Shown one piece after another: positions 1 to 8,829 of a DNA stretch of 37,400 nt. This DNA is from Rhizorhabdus sp. (GTDB lineage Bacteria > Pseudomonadota > Alphaproteobacteria > Sphingomonadales > Sphingomonadaceae): the NCBI RefSeq assembly GCF_018006725.1, contig NZ_JAGMXV010000018.1, positions 1 to 37,400 of the forward strand, given 5' to 3'. Each line of letters opens with the position of its first letter. Positions within the stretch are counted from its first letter, which is position 1. The notes beneath the pieces are model-generated. The model saw only the letters and a list, made by a program, of their open reading frames with translations, did not search any database and had not been told where the DNA came from. The translations under genes and the position numbers were made by a program.

Positions 1-3000
1 GGACACGCGGTGGATCGACGGGATCGAGCGCCGGAGCACGTCCGGCCGCCACATCTCCCGCGCCCGCGCGCTCTCGAGCAGAGGATGCCTTGGCGCGTCG
101 CACTCGATGCCGATGCCGTAGAGGCCGGTGCGCGGGTCCTCGATCGCGAAGTCGAGGCCGAACGCGCCGTCGTCGCCTACCGACGCGGGCTCCCAGCCGA
201 GCGAGCGGATCTCGTCGGCCACCGCCGCCTCGAGCCCGTCGTCGGCTGCGTCACGCCCGCGCTGGCGGCGTTGCTCTGGCGTCAGCCGCGAGAGCAGCGC
301 CTCGGCGGCGTCGAGGTCGCCGTCCGACAGCGCACGCGCATACTCGAAATACGCCTGGAGGAAGTCGCGCGGGCTGGCCGCCTGCCGTCGTGTCGAGAGC
401 AGGTCGGAGATCAGCGGGATCGGCATCGAGGTGAGGAGGACGACCTTCTGGCGGGCACGCGTGACGGCCACGTTGAGCCGCCGCTCCCCGCCGGTCTGCC
501 CCAGCACGCCGAAGGAGCGCCGGAACGTCCCCTGCGCGTTGCGCCCGAAGGTCGAGGAGAAGACGATGACGTCGCGCTCGTCGCCCTGGACGTTCTCCAC
601 GTTCTTGACGAAGAGGCCCATGTCCTCGCCGCCCTCAACGCGCTCGCGCTCGCGGGTCAGCGCAGTGCGGAATGCCGCGTCATGTTCCGCGCGATCCTCG
701 AGCACCTCCTCGATCAGGTCCGCCTGCTTGCGGTTGAACGTGACCACGCCGATCGTCGGCGGGGTGGCTCCCGCTTCGGCCCAGATGTCCCGCAGGACGT
801 CGGCGACGCGCTCGGCCTCCTCGGGGTTGGTCTGGTCGACGTATGTCCCGTCCACGCGGATCATCTCGACGGGCCGCTTGCGCCGGATCTCATCGGCCGG
901 ATGGCGCGCCGGGACGCTGAGCCGGTTGACGTAGAAGGAGGCGTTCGAGAACTGGATCAGCTCGCGGTAGGCGGACCGGTAGTGGATCTGCAGGGTCGTG
1001 GACGGCAGCACCGTCTTGGCCAGCTGCAGAAGGTCGGGGCAGTCCTTGATCTCGCGGCGGTTCCAGGTCTCCTCGACGGCCTCCCGCTGATCCTCGGGCA
1101 CGTCCTCCTCGGCCGCCTGACCCTCGAAGACCTCGGCCTCGTCGCTCTCCACCCGGCTGGAGAAGAAGGCCGTCGGCGGCATCTGCTTCTCGTCGCCGCT
1201 CACGACCATGGCGCCGCTGCGGTAGAGCGTCGGCAGCGCATACTCGACCGGCATCTGCGAAGCCTCGTCGAAGATGACGGTGTCGAATAGGGCCTTCCGG
1301 AGCGGAAGGAGGCGGCTCGCGACGTCCGGGTTGACGAGCCAGACCGGTCGCAGCCTTATCAGGCCGAGATCGGCGCCCTTCTCGACGAACTCGCGCAGCC
1401 GGCGCGCGCGGACGCCGCGGAGCCTGGTGATGTCCTCCCACTCGCGCAGGGGCCGAAGGCGGCTCGCATCCAGACCGTCGACCAGCAGCCGGCGGTTGAG
1501 GCTCCGCATCTCCCTGTCGGCCGTCTTCAGCGACGCGGCCTTGGCCTCGAGCTCGTCGGCCTCGAGCATGAGTGTCGGGTCTGCAGCCTCCATGCGCGCC
1601 TTCCACGCCAGCCGCGCCTCCAAGCCCATGATGCGGCGGACCGTCGGCTCGAGCTCGGCGCGAGGCAGCTGCTCCAGCTTGTCACGGATTCTCGCCAGCT
1701 GGGCGAAGACCGCCATCGCCTCGTCGCCGAGCTGCGGCACCCTCGCGCGGAAGCGCTGGTATGCGGCGGTGGCGGGAAGCTCCTTGAGGACCGGCTCGAC
1801 CGCGGCGCTGCCGGGCGCATTCGCCGCGATTGCTTCCTGCCGGGCCTCGATCCACCCGTCCTCCATCCAGGGCCGCACGCGCTCCAGTGCCTCCCGCGAC
1901 GCGACGCGGGCGGCGTGCCGCGCGAGACCCTGGTCTATGCCCTCCATCAGATCCTCGACGGCGCCGCGGGTGGCCGCCCGCGCCATCGCGGTGGCAGTGC
2001 GCGGCTCGGGATAGGCCTCGATCCGCGCGACGAGCGCCTCCGTCGCGTCGAGCTCCCGCCGGAGCGCGCGGGCGTGCGTCAGGAGTTCGGGGACGCGCAG
2101 CGGTGCGAGTTGACCGGACGGCTCGCCGACCTCGGTGGTCACCGTGATCAGGCGCGAACGGAGCGGCCGGAGAGACGTCTCGCGATGAAGCGCCGCTCCC
2201 AGCGCGGACCGGTCCGTCAGCCCTTCGCGCTTCATCAGGCCGCGACGCCGCCAGGCCGCCATCCAGCGCCCGGGCGAAAGCCTCTCGAGCAGCGTCGGCC
2301 GTCGCAGGAGGCGGTCGGAGACGGTCAGCCACTCCACCAATTCCGCGTCGTCCATCGCCCGCGCCACTTCCACGGCGTCGGTCGGCGCGTCGTCCGTCGG
2401 GACTGAGAGAAGCGAGCGCTCGAGTTCGCCGATCTCGGCCTGCGCCGCCGTGGTCCCGGGGGTGCGGTCGGCCGCCCCGGCGAACCGGTCCAGCCAGCGC
2501 GCGAGGCGCTCCCTCTGCCCGTCGTCGAGGTCGAGCAGCGTCCTGCCGTTCGCCGCGGACCACGCGCGATACGGTTCCGGATCGTCAATCGCGAGCGCGT
2601 CCGGCGTTCGCTCCAGGACCTCCTCGCGCGATGTCTCCGCCAGATGGAAGGCGCGCAGATCCTCCTCGAACGTCTCGACGCTGCCGTCATCCGTGCCGAA
2701 GGGCCGCGTTTCCGCGAGCGGACTGCCCTCGTAGCGTGCGGGCAGCCAAAGCCTCGCTGTCGGCGCGCAGACCTCCTGGAGCACGGCGAGCCTGCCGGGG
2801 TCGAGCGGGGCCAGGGTGTGACGTAGCGACGGAAGCGCGGGCGTCGTCCCCTCACGGGCGAGGCCGATCAGGTCACCCAGCACGAGGCGGTATGAGAGGC
2901 CCGTCTGACCGTCCACCGCGTGCAGGGCACGGTGCTGACCGTCCAGGTCATGCTCCAGGGCCTCGATGCGCGCCGCGGTCTGCTCGCGCTGCTGGCGCCA

Positions 3001-6000
3001 TCCAGTCGTGCCACCGGGTCGCTGGAAAATCTCCTCGAGCTGTTCCCTGACCGCCCTGATGACCGGTTCCCGATCCTTGTTCACGTCGTTGACCATGACG
3101 ATGCGGTTGCCGAGCCCGGCAGCCTCGAGCCGCTTGTGCACGACTTCGAGCGCGGCCTGCTTCTGGCAGACCACGAGCAGGCTCCGGCCGGTTCCGATCG
3201 CGTCCGCCACCATGTTCACGATCGTCTGGCTCTTGCCGGTGCCAGGCGGCCCCTCGACGAGGAGGCCGCGCCCCGCCCGGGCCTCGAGCACGGCGGCCTC
3301 CTGCGAAGGGTCGCTGTCGGCCGTGAAGTAGCGCTCCCGCTCGGGCGCCCGGGGCACCTCCGCACGGTGGATCTCCTCGCCCACCCTGAACGCCGTCTCG
3401 AGGCTGCTTCCGGCCGGCGGCATGGCCTTCAGCTGGCGGAGGTCCTCCATGACGGCCTGTCCCATGAAGCCGAGATGGAACAGCGCCGCCGAGCAGTGGA
3501 CCCGGTCCTCGCCGGCAGCCACGCGCAGGTCCTTCGACGGCAGCGGGACGAGCGTCCGTCCCGCGATCTCGGCGAGTTCGGCGAACGCCTCGACCACCTC
3601 GGCAGCAGTCGCTGACGAGCGGCCGAGGACCTCGTCCGCAACCTCCCGCCAGCGCCGCGCAGCGTCGACGCCGAGCAGCGTCTCGAAGGCCGGATTGAGG
3701 CGGACCTCCTCGCGGTCGCGGTCGAACGCGAGCGTCACCCGGCCGCGCGAACCGGTCTCCGGGTGCAGCTTCACCGGCCACAGCAGGACCGGCGCGATCC
3801 GGGGGCGCGTCGAGCGGTTGGCCTCCTGCATCACCAGGAATGGGAAGCCGAGATAGAGCCCGTCGATGCCCGTGTCCCGTCGATACAGCGTCGCGTGTCC
3901 ATGCAGAGTGCGTAGCCGTCGCTCTACGCGAGGATCCTCGGCGAACGCGTGCGGGTCCACGTCGATCACCTGCTCGTTGCGCAGCAGCACGTGGTCCAGG
4001 AGGGACGCGGCGCTGCGCCTCGGGCTGTCGAGCTCGGCGAGGTCGACCCGAGCAGTGGTCTTCCCGACGATGAGCCGCGTCAGCGGCCCGCGCATGATGG
4101 CTCCCGTGATCCGCCGGGCGTAGAAGTCGAGGAGCGTCGCGACGTAGGCCTGACGCGGTGGCTGCCGCCATTCGTCGGCGGGGACCTCCAGCAGGGCAAG
4201 CGCCCTTGCAAGAGGCAGACGGCGTTCGAGCCGGAACTGGTCACCCCATTCGTCGATGCGGTCGCGGCCGCACCTCGCGAAGCCCTCCAGACGCGCCTCG
4301 ATCTCGGCGTGCAGCTCCCGCCTCGACACCGCCGTCCGGGCGAGCGCCGCCTCCCGGTCGAACTCGGCGAGGCCGGCCCGGCGGGCCGTCTCCTCAGCCT
4401 CGTCGACGATCGCGTCGGCCGCCCGGAACTGGGTGGCCGCGGCGCTCAGCAGGAGGATCAGGTCCTTCTCCTCGGTGACGCGCCGCTCGACTAGGGCCAG
4501 CAGTCCAGGGTGGTCGGTGTCGGGCAGGACGCGCCGCCGCTCGTCCCACACCGCCGCCAGCCGGCTCTTCGAGGTTGACAGCGACGTGACCCGCAGCTGC
4601 GTTTCGTCGAGCTCCACATCGAGCTGGCGCGCGCGTTCCCTGACGCGCGCCTCGCGCCGCTTGAGGCGCGCGAGCCACACCTCGTCGTCGTCGCGCTCCA
4701 GCCGGTCCGGGACCGGCCCGGTAATGAGCGCGTAGCCCTCCTCCGGGTGATCGAGCAGCCAGCCCGGCGTCACGATCTCGCCGCGCACGACTAAGGGCAT
4801 CGACGGGTTCAGCGCCTTCAGCGCCAGCGCGAGACGCATGTCCTCCGAGACACCCTCGAGCGCGGCGATCGCGCGCACCTCGGTCCGCAAGCCGGCGTGC
4901 TGGCCGGCCTCCTCGAGCCAGGTCGCGACCTCGCCGCCCAGCAGCATCGAGCGGGCCTCGTCCCAGGCGCCGGCCTCGGCAGCCGCGAGCGCGAACCGCT
5001 CCGGACTCGCGTGCCTCACCCCGGCGAGCCGGATCGAGCGCGCCCCGTCGGAACCACCAAGCTGCCGAACCGCCGGCGGCGCCTCGGGTATGTCCCCCGT
5101 CAGCCAGCGCTGCACCTCGTCCCACTGCCAACGCGCATGACGGTCGAGCGAGAGCAGACCCCGCAGCAGCGCGTCGACGGAAGGCGCAAGCCCTTCAGGG
5201 ATCGGCGCGCCGTTGGTCAGGACGGTGATCAGGAACGTCTGGTCGTCCGCACCGGCGAAGCACTCGCCGCGGGTGACCTGCTCAAGGATGAGCATCCCCA
5301 GGCTCCACCAGTCGCTCGCGGCCGCCACGCCGCCCGCGACCGCCTCCGGAGCGGTGTAGCGGGTGATCTCGAGCGGCGAGACGACGTCCAGGTCGTGTTC
5401 CGACAGGCGGGCGGAGCCGAAGCCGCTCAGCACGAGGTCCAAGGGCTCGCGCTGCCGGACCATGATCGCGCCGGGCCTCAGGTCGCGGTGGCGCAGTCCG
5501 CATTCGCCGATGGCGGCGAGCGCGCCGCCGACCTCGCGCAGGATGCTGGACATCGTGGCGTGGTCGTCGGCCAGTAGGCCCAGGTCCGCGAACGTGCCGC
5601 CGCGCAGGTCCTCCGACACCTCGTAGGCCCGCTCCTCCCACCGCCCGGTCTCGTAGATCTCCGGCACGTGGTCGCGGTCCAGCGCGCGGAGCGCGTCGTA
5701 GACCTCGGTGTCCGGCTCGCTCCCGTTCGCGTAGAGCGTGAGCACGGCCTCGCAACCATCCTCGGCATGGACGACCTCGTAGCGCTCGCGCACCTGGCTG
5801 GTGGTCGGCAGCCGCCTGATGAGCCGCCAGCCGGCGACGATCGTCTCCGTGACGCCCTCGACGGCCTGTGCCGCGCCTGGCTCGGGCGCGACCGCATCCG
5901 TGTCCGATCCGTCCGCGGAGGCAGTGGGCGTTACGGGGTCCGGCGTCGCCGCCACGTCACCGCCGCACTCGGGGCACATGATGTCGCCCGGCCCGACCGG

Positions 6001-6192
6001 ATGGCCGTTGAAGCAAACCGAAGCCGACGGTGCTGCGGGCGCGGCGGACGCTGGCTGCTCGGGGCGCCAGCCTTCCGGCCGGAGCGGCTGCGAGGAGAGC
6101 GGCCAGTCGCACGGGGAGCCGTCGACCTCGCCCTCGCAGAAGGTCTCGCTCGGCGACCGCTCGGTCCGGCAGTTGGGGCAGAACCTGATCAC
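1..6192 (-). CDS. Zn-ribbon / pseudokinase / SF1 helicase / Vsr-like nuclease giant protein (C-terminus cut by window edge)
   Basis: One uninterrupted frame from GTG 6192-6190 to position 1, at least 2,064 residues; the stop lies outside the window. Domains in order: zinc ribbons with C5, C8, C19, C28 and C60, H64, C73, C76; a kinase-like domain about 100-345 with catalytic loop HRDLRP at 235-240 but GFG instead of DFG at 257-259 and no clear VAIK lysine; a long helical, partly coiled-coil region about 400-900; an SF1 (Upf1/DNA2, COG1112-like) helicase with Walker A GPPGTGKS at 981-988, DEAS at 1642-1645, then VQGDE and VAVTRARQ motifs; and a DUF559/MTES_1575-like nuclease with GIECD near 2028-2032. 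The start overlaps the stop of the upstream radical SAM gene by 4 bp (GTGA), so translation is probably coupled. The likely role is nucleic-acid sensing and cleavage in phage or plasmid defence, which is inference. Kinase-helicase fusions recall Mokosh, but here the nuclease is Vsr-like rather than PLD, and the partners differ. Confidence 0.85.
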   Translation of the reverse strand, partial: MIRFCPNCRTERSPSETFCEGEVDGSPCDWPLSSQPLRPEGWRPEQPASAAPAAPSASVCFNGHPVGPGDIMCPECGGDVAATPDPVTPTASADGSDTDAVAPEPGAAQAVEGVTETIVAGWRLIRRLPTTSQVRERYEVVHAEDGCEAVLTLYANGSEPDTEVYDALRALDRDHVPEIYETGRWEERAYEVSEDLRGGTFADLGLLADDHATMSSILREVGGALAAIGECGLRHRDLRPGAIMVRQREPLDLVLSGFGSARLSEHDLDVVSPLEITRYTAPEAVAGGVAAASDWWSLGMLILEQVTRGECFAGADDQTFLITVLTNGAPIPEGLAPSVDALLRGLLSLDRHARWQWDEVQRWLTGDIPEAPPAVRQLGGSDGARSIRLAGVRHASPERFALAAAEAGAWDEARSMLLGGEVATWLEEAGQHAGLRTEVRAIAALEGVSEDMRLALALKALNPSMPLVVRGEIVTPGWLLDHPEEGYALITGPVPDRLERDDDEVWLARLKRREARVRERARQLDVELDETQLRVTSLSTSKSRLAAVWDERRRVLPDTDHPGLLALVERRVTEEKDLILLLSAAATQFRAADAIVDEAEETARRAGLAEFDREAALARTAVSRRELHAEIEARLEGFARCGRDRIDEWGDQFRLERRLPLARALALLEVPADEWRQPPRQAYVATLLDFYARRITGAIMRGPLTRLIVGKTTARVDLAELDSPRRSAASLLDHVLLRNEQVIDVDPHAFAEDPRVERRLRTLHGHATLYRRDTGIDGLYLGFPFLVMQEANRSTRPRIAPVLLWPVKLHPETGSRGRVTLAFDRDREEVRLNPAFETLLGVDAARRWREVADEVLGRSSATAAEVVEAFAELAEIAGRTLVPLPSKDLRVAAGEDRVHCSAALFHLGFMGQAVMEDLRQLKAMPPAGSSLETAFRVGEEIHRAEVPRAPERERYFTADSDPSQEAAVLEARAGRGLLVEGPPGTGKSQTIVNMVADAIGTGRSLLVVCQKQAALEVVHKRLEAAGLGNRIVMVNDVNKDREPVIRAVREQLEEIFQRPGGTTGWRQQREQTAARIEALEHDLDGQHRALHAVDGQTGLSYRLVLGDLIGLAREGTTPALPSLRHTLAPLDPGRLAVLQEVCAPTARLWLPARYEGSPLAETRPFGTDDGSVETFEEDLRAFHLAETSREEVLERTPDALAIDDPEPYRAWSAANGRTLLDLDDGQRERLARWLDRFAGAADRTPGTTAAQAEIGELERSLLSVPTDDAPTDAVEVARAMDDAELVEWLTVSDRLLRRPTLLERLSPGRWMAAWRRRGLMKREGLTDRSALGAALHRETSLRPLRSRLITVTTEVGEPSGQLAPLRVPELLTHARALRRELDATEALVARIEAYPEPRTATAMARAATRGAVEDLMEGIDQGLARHAARVASREALERVRPWMEDGWIEARQEAIAANAPGSAAVEPVLKELPATAAYQRFRARVPQLGDEAMAVFAQLARIRDKLEQLPRAELEPTVRRIMGLEARLAWKARMEAADPTLMLEADELEAKAASLKTADREMRSLNRRLLVDGLDASRLRPLREWEDITRLRGVRARRLREFVEKGADLGLIRLRPVWLVNPDVASRLLPLRKALFDTVIFDEASQMPVEYALPTLYRSGAMVVSGDEKQMPPTAFFSSRVESDEAEVFEGQAAEEDVPEDQREAVEETWNRREIKDCPDLLQLAKTVLPSTTLQIHYRSAYRELIQFSNASFYVNRLSVPARHPADEIRRKRPVEMIRVDGTYVDQTNPEEAERVADVLRDIWAEAGATPPTIGVVTFNRKQADLIEEVLEDRAEHDAAFRTALTRERERVEGGEDMGLFVKNVENVQGDERDVIVFSSTFGRNAQGTFRRSFGVLGQTGGERRLNVAVTRARQKVVLLTSMPIPLISDLLSTRRQAASPRDFLQAYFEYARALSDGDLDAAEALLSRLTPEQRRQRGRDAADDGLEAAVADEIRSLGWEPASVGDDGAFGLDFAIEDPRTGLYGIGIECDAPRHPLLESARAREMWRPDVLRRSIPSIHRVS

Positions 6193-6833
6193 GGATGGGC
6201 TCCCACCATGTCGGACGTCACGGACACATGCCCGGCCGACGCCAGCGCACGTCGCAGCCGGGCCATCTCGCCCCGTGCGGGAATGCCGGCCAGCCAGGCG
6301 TGGCCATGCTCGTCGAACGCGACGTCCAGTCGGCGGTCGGCGGCCACGGCCGGGCGGTCGTAGGACCGCACCGTGGCACCTTCCGGGGTCAACACGTGGA
6401 TCAGCTGGTTGTCGCTGCCCCGCAAGGCGAGCGTCTGCGGCAACTCGGAACGGAAGGGCCCCGTGACGAGGGCGTCGACCAGACCGGGGTTGCCCGACAG
6501 CCAGCCAGCCACGTCGCCGTGCTCGCGGCCGGTGAAGACGAGCGTCGGGGTGCCGGAGACCGACCGCCAGTGCGCTAGCGCGGCCGCCAGCGCCTCAGGC
6601 TGGTCGAACGGCTCGCCCCCCGACACGGTCAGTCCGTCCGCCCCGTCGGCGAGCACGGTCAAGCGCTCGAGAAGCTCGGCCAGGGGCACGGTGCCGATTC
6701 CCGGCTCCCACGTGTCGACGGATATGCAGCCCGGGCAGCGGATGGAGCATCCCTGCAACCAAAGCCCGACGCGCCGCCCGGGCCCGAGCGTCGTCACGGG
6801 GAAGTGCAGCCTCGAGATGGATACTTCCGTCAC
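6189..6833 (-). CDS. Small radical SAM (4Fe-4S activase-like) protein
   Basis: This is a 214-residue protein. A radical SAM cluster motif CX3CX2C (C29, C33, C36, in QGCSIRCPGC) lies close to the N-terminus and is followed by the SAM-binding SGGEPF motif at 71-76. Size and layout resemble NrdG/PflA-type activating enzymes, which use a single 4Fe-4S cluster and SAM to make a glycyl radical on a partner. No glycyl-radical enzyme is encoded nearby, so the substrate here is unknown. I chose GTG 6833-6831 because it overlaps the stop of the AAA+ gene by 4 bp (GTGA) and starts just before the conserved sequence; a longer frame to 6998 would run inside the AAA+ gene. Its own stop overlaps the helicase start by 4 bp. 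It may modify or activate one of its operon partners (inference). Confidence 0.85.
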   Translation of the reverse strand: MTEVSISRLHFPVTTLGPGRRVGLWLQGCSIRCPGCISVDTWEPGIGTVPLAELLERLTVLADGADGLTVSGGEPFDQPEALAAALAHWRSVSGTPTLVFTGREHGDVAGWLSGNPGLVDALVTGPFRSELPQTLALRGSDNQLIHVLTPEGATVRSYDRPAVAADRRLDVAFDEHGHAWLAGIPARGEMARLRRALASAGHVSVTSDMVGAHP

Positions 6834-8656
6834 GCGTCCTCCAAGACCAGCGTCGTGACCGTGCCGGTCTCGATTCGGCTCACCACGGTCGGCGCCTCTT
6901 CCTCGCGGTCGAACAGCGCGCGGGCGAGCGGATTGATCAGGTGCGCCTCGATCTGGTTGCGGATGCCGCGGCCGCCGTTCGAGAGGTCGGCGGTGCAAAG
7001 GTGCCGGAGCGAGTCCCAGGCCGCGGACGACAGGGTCACCCGGTATCCGGACGCCTCGGCGTCGGCGAGCACGGAGCGCACCATCGACGCGAAGATCTCC
7101 TCCGCCACCGCCGGGCGGATGAAGTCGAACACGATCACGTTCTCGCCGAAGCGGTTGAGGATCTCGGGGCGGTTCAGGACCAGTTTGAAGTGGTTGCCGA
7201 TCTCCGCGCGGACGCGCGAGCGCACCTCCTCGAACGGCTGGTCCGGCGTCACGTTGGCGCGGCGGCTGCCGTCGGCGGCGGTGGAGTAGATCCCGAGGTT
7301 CGAGGTGAAGACGATCAGCGCCTCGGAGAAGTAGACCCTGTCGCCACGTCCCGACGTCAGGACCCCGTCGTCGAGGATCTGCAGGAACTTGTCGAGGATG
7401 CGCGGGTGCGCCTTCTCGATCTCGTCGAAGAGGACGACCGAGAAGGGGCGCTCCCGCACGGCGTTGGTGAGTTCACCGCCCGCGTCGTAACCGACGTATC
7501 CGGGAGGTGCGCCGATCAGCCGCTGGTCGGCGTGCTCCGCGCTGAACTCGGACATGTCGAAACGGATGTATGCGCTCTCGTCGCCGAACAGGAGCTCGGT
7601 GACCGTCTTGGCGAGTTCGGTCTTGCCGACGCCGGTCGGCCCGGCGAGGAAGGCTATGCCGCGCGGGCGACCGCCGCGGCGACCACCGCCGATGCCCGTG
7701 GCGGCCCGCTTCACGATGTCGAGCATGTGCACGACGGCGTGGTCCTGGCCGACGACGCGTCGCTTGATGATGTCCGCGCCGTCGCGGATCCGACCACGCT
7801 CGATCTTACGCCACGCGTCCTCCGTGACCCCGACCTTGTAGCGTCGGACCGCCTCGGCGACGTCCTGCACCGCGACGCCCTCGGTGCGCGCAAGCTGCGC
7901 TACCGCACTCAGGTCGACCAGCAGCATCCCCTCCGTTGCGTCGACGAGGTCGGCGACCGCGGCCTCGACGACCTCCTGACCGGCTGCGCGGGCGCCCGGC
8001 ATGCCCCTCACCAGCGACGGTGCTACCGCCCCTCGGGCGGCGCGGTCGGGCGGCGCGATCGGGATGTGGCGCAACCGGGGATTGTCTATCGTGAGCCAGT
8101 CCGGAAGATCGCCCTCGCGTTCGGCGATCCAGACGACGCAGTTGTAGCGCGGCGCGCGATCCGGTCCCACCGGGCGCGGCTCGACGGACTGGCCGAGCAC
8201 CAACGCACGGGTGAACAGCGCCTGCTCCTGCGGCGTCAGCGCATCGTTACGGACGACGAGTCGGGAAGCGAAGTCGGCCACGAGAGCGACCGGCGGACCG
8301 TCCAGCCCGACGAGGCGCTCGAGCGTCGCCCCGAACAGGTCGGGCCCGGCCGGTGCCTTGCCGTTCGAGGGCGTGAGGCCGAGCCTCGTCAGCACTCCAT
8401 CGGCGTCGCCCTGCGAACCGTCGGGTCTCGGCAGCACCGTGAACCCGGCGATGGGATCGTAGCGCACGACCCCTGAGTAGCCGGCGTCGCCCAGCGTTGC
8501 GGCGAGGACGTCCGAGAGGCTGGCGGCCACCGCGGTGCCGCCGACGTCCCGGATCTGCAGGTCGCGGACGTTGCCCGTCAGCACGAACTGGCTCTTGAGC
8601 GGCAAAAAACGCGTCAGGTCGCGGACCCAGCGCGGCCGCACGTCTTCGTCTCCCAA
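6830..8656 (-). CDS. ClpB/ClpA-type AAA+ ATPase
   Basis: This is a 608-residue protein and the first gene of the three-gene operon. The C-terminal half is a clear Clp/Hsp100 class AAA+ module: Walker A GPTGVGKT at 339-346, an aromatic pore loop GYVGY, Walker B LFDEIEKAHP with D411/E412, sensor 1 FTSNLG, and a sensor 2 region GGRGIRNQIE near the C-terminus. The first ~290 residues look like a degenerate AAA-like module: hydrophobic strand motifs and a segment reading DLPDWL, but no Walker A. There is no ClpB middle coiled-coil or ClpP-binding loop that I can see. Proteins with this pore loop thread and remodel protein substrates, so a role in remodelling the giant helicase or a target complex is plausible but inferred. 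The start ATG faces a 173-bp divergent intergenic region. Confidence 0.85.
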   Translation of the reverse strand: MGDEDVRPRWVRDLTRFLPLKSQFVLTGNVRDLQIRDVGGTAVAASLSDVLAATLGDAGYSGVVRYDPIAGFTVLPRPDGSQGDADGVLTRLGLTPSNGKAPAGPDLFGATLERLVGLDGPPVALVADFASRLVVRNDALTPQEQALFTRALVLGQSVEPRPVGPDRAPRYNCVVWIAEREGDLPDWLTIDNPRLRHIPIAPPDRAARGAVAPSLVRGMPGARAAGQEVVEAAVADLVDATEGMLLVDLSAVAQLARTEGVAVQDVAEAVRRYKVGVTEDAWRKIERGRIRDGADIIKRRVVGQDHAVVHMLDIVKRAATGIGGGRRGGRPRGIAFLAGPTGVGKTELAKTVTELLFGDESAYIRFDMSEFSAEHADQRLIGAPPGYVGYDAGGELTNAVRERPFSVVLFDEIEKAHPRILDKFLQILDDGVLTSGRGDRVYFSEALIVFTSNLGIYSTAADGSRRANVTPDQPFEEVRSRVRAEIGNHFKLVLNRPEILNRFGENVIVFDFIRPAVAEEIFASMVRSVLADAEASGYRVTLSSAAWDSLRHLCTADLSNGGRGIRNQIEAHLINPLARALFDREEEAPTVVSRIETGTVTTLVLEDA

Positions 8657-8829
8657 GTCCTTTCCCCCCCGGCTGCGGACGACTCCCTTCCCGCAGGCTC
8701 GTCAAACGACAGACTATCGGCTGGACCGCTTATTTCAATCCACACAGCAACTTGTTGCCCAGAACGGATCTGTCTTGCAGTCTACCGTCGGGATCGTCGG
8801 GGGAATCGCGGTCCGGGGGGAGATAGACT
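8657..8829. promoter_or_regulatory. Divergent intergenic region with inverted repeat GCAACTTGTTGC
   Basis: This 173-bp gap separates the minus-strand AAA+ operon from the plus-strand SH3 gene and must hold promoters for both directions. At 8747-8758 there is an inverted repeat with perfect 5-bp arms (GCAAC and GTTGC) around two bases, a possible operator. I could not pick out a convincing -35/-10 pair on either strand. GGGGGGAGA just upstream of 8830 is a plausible ribosome binding site for the SH3 gene. Confidence 0.4.

Noticed and set aside
10-1290. Long plus-strand open frame of 426 codons
   Set aside because: It is the mirror of the helicase C-terminal coding region. It has no domains, and its Arg/Leu/Val-rich composition is typical of antisense frames in GC-rich DNA.
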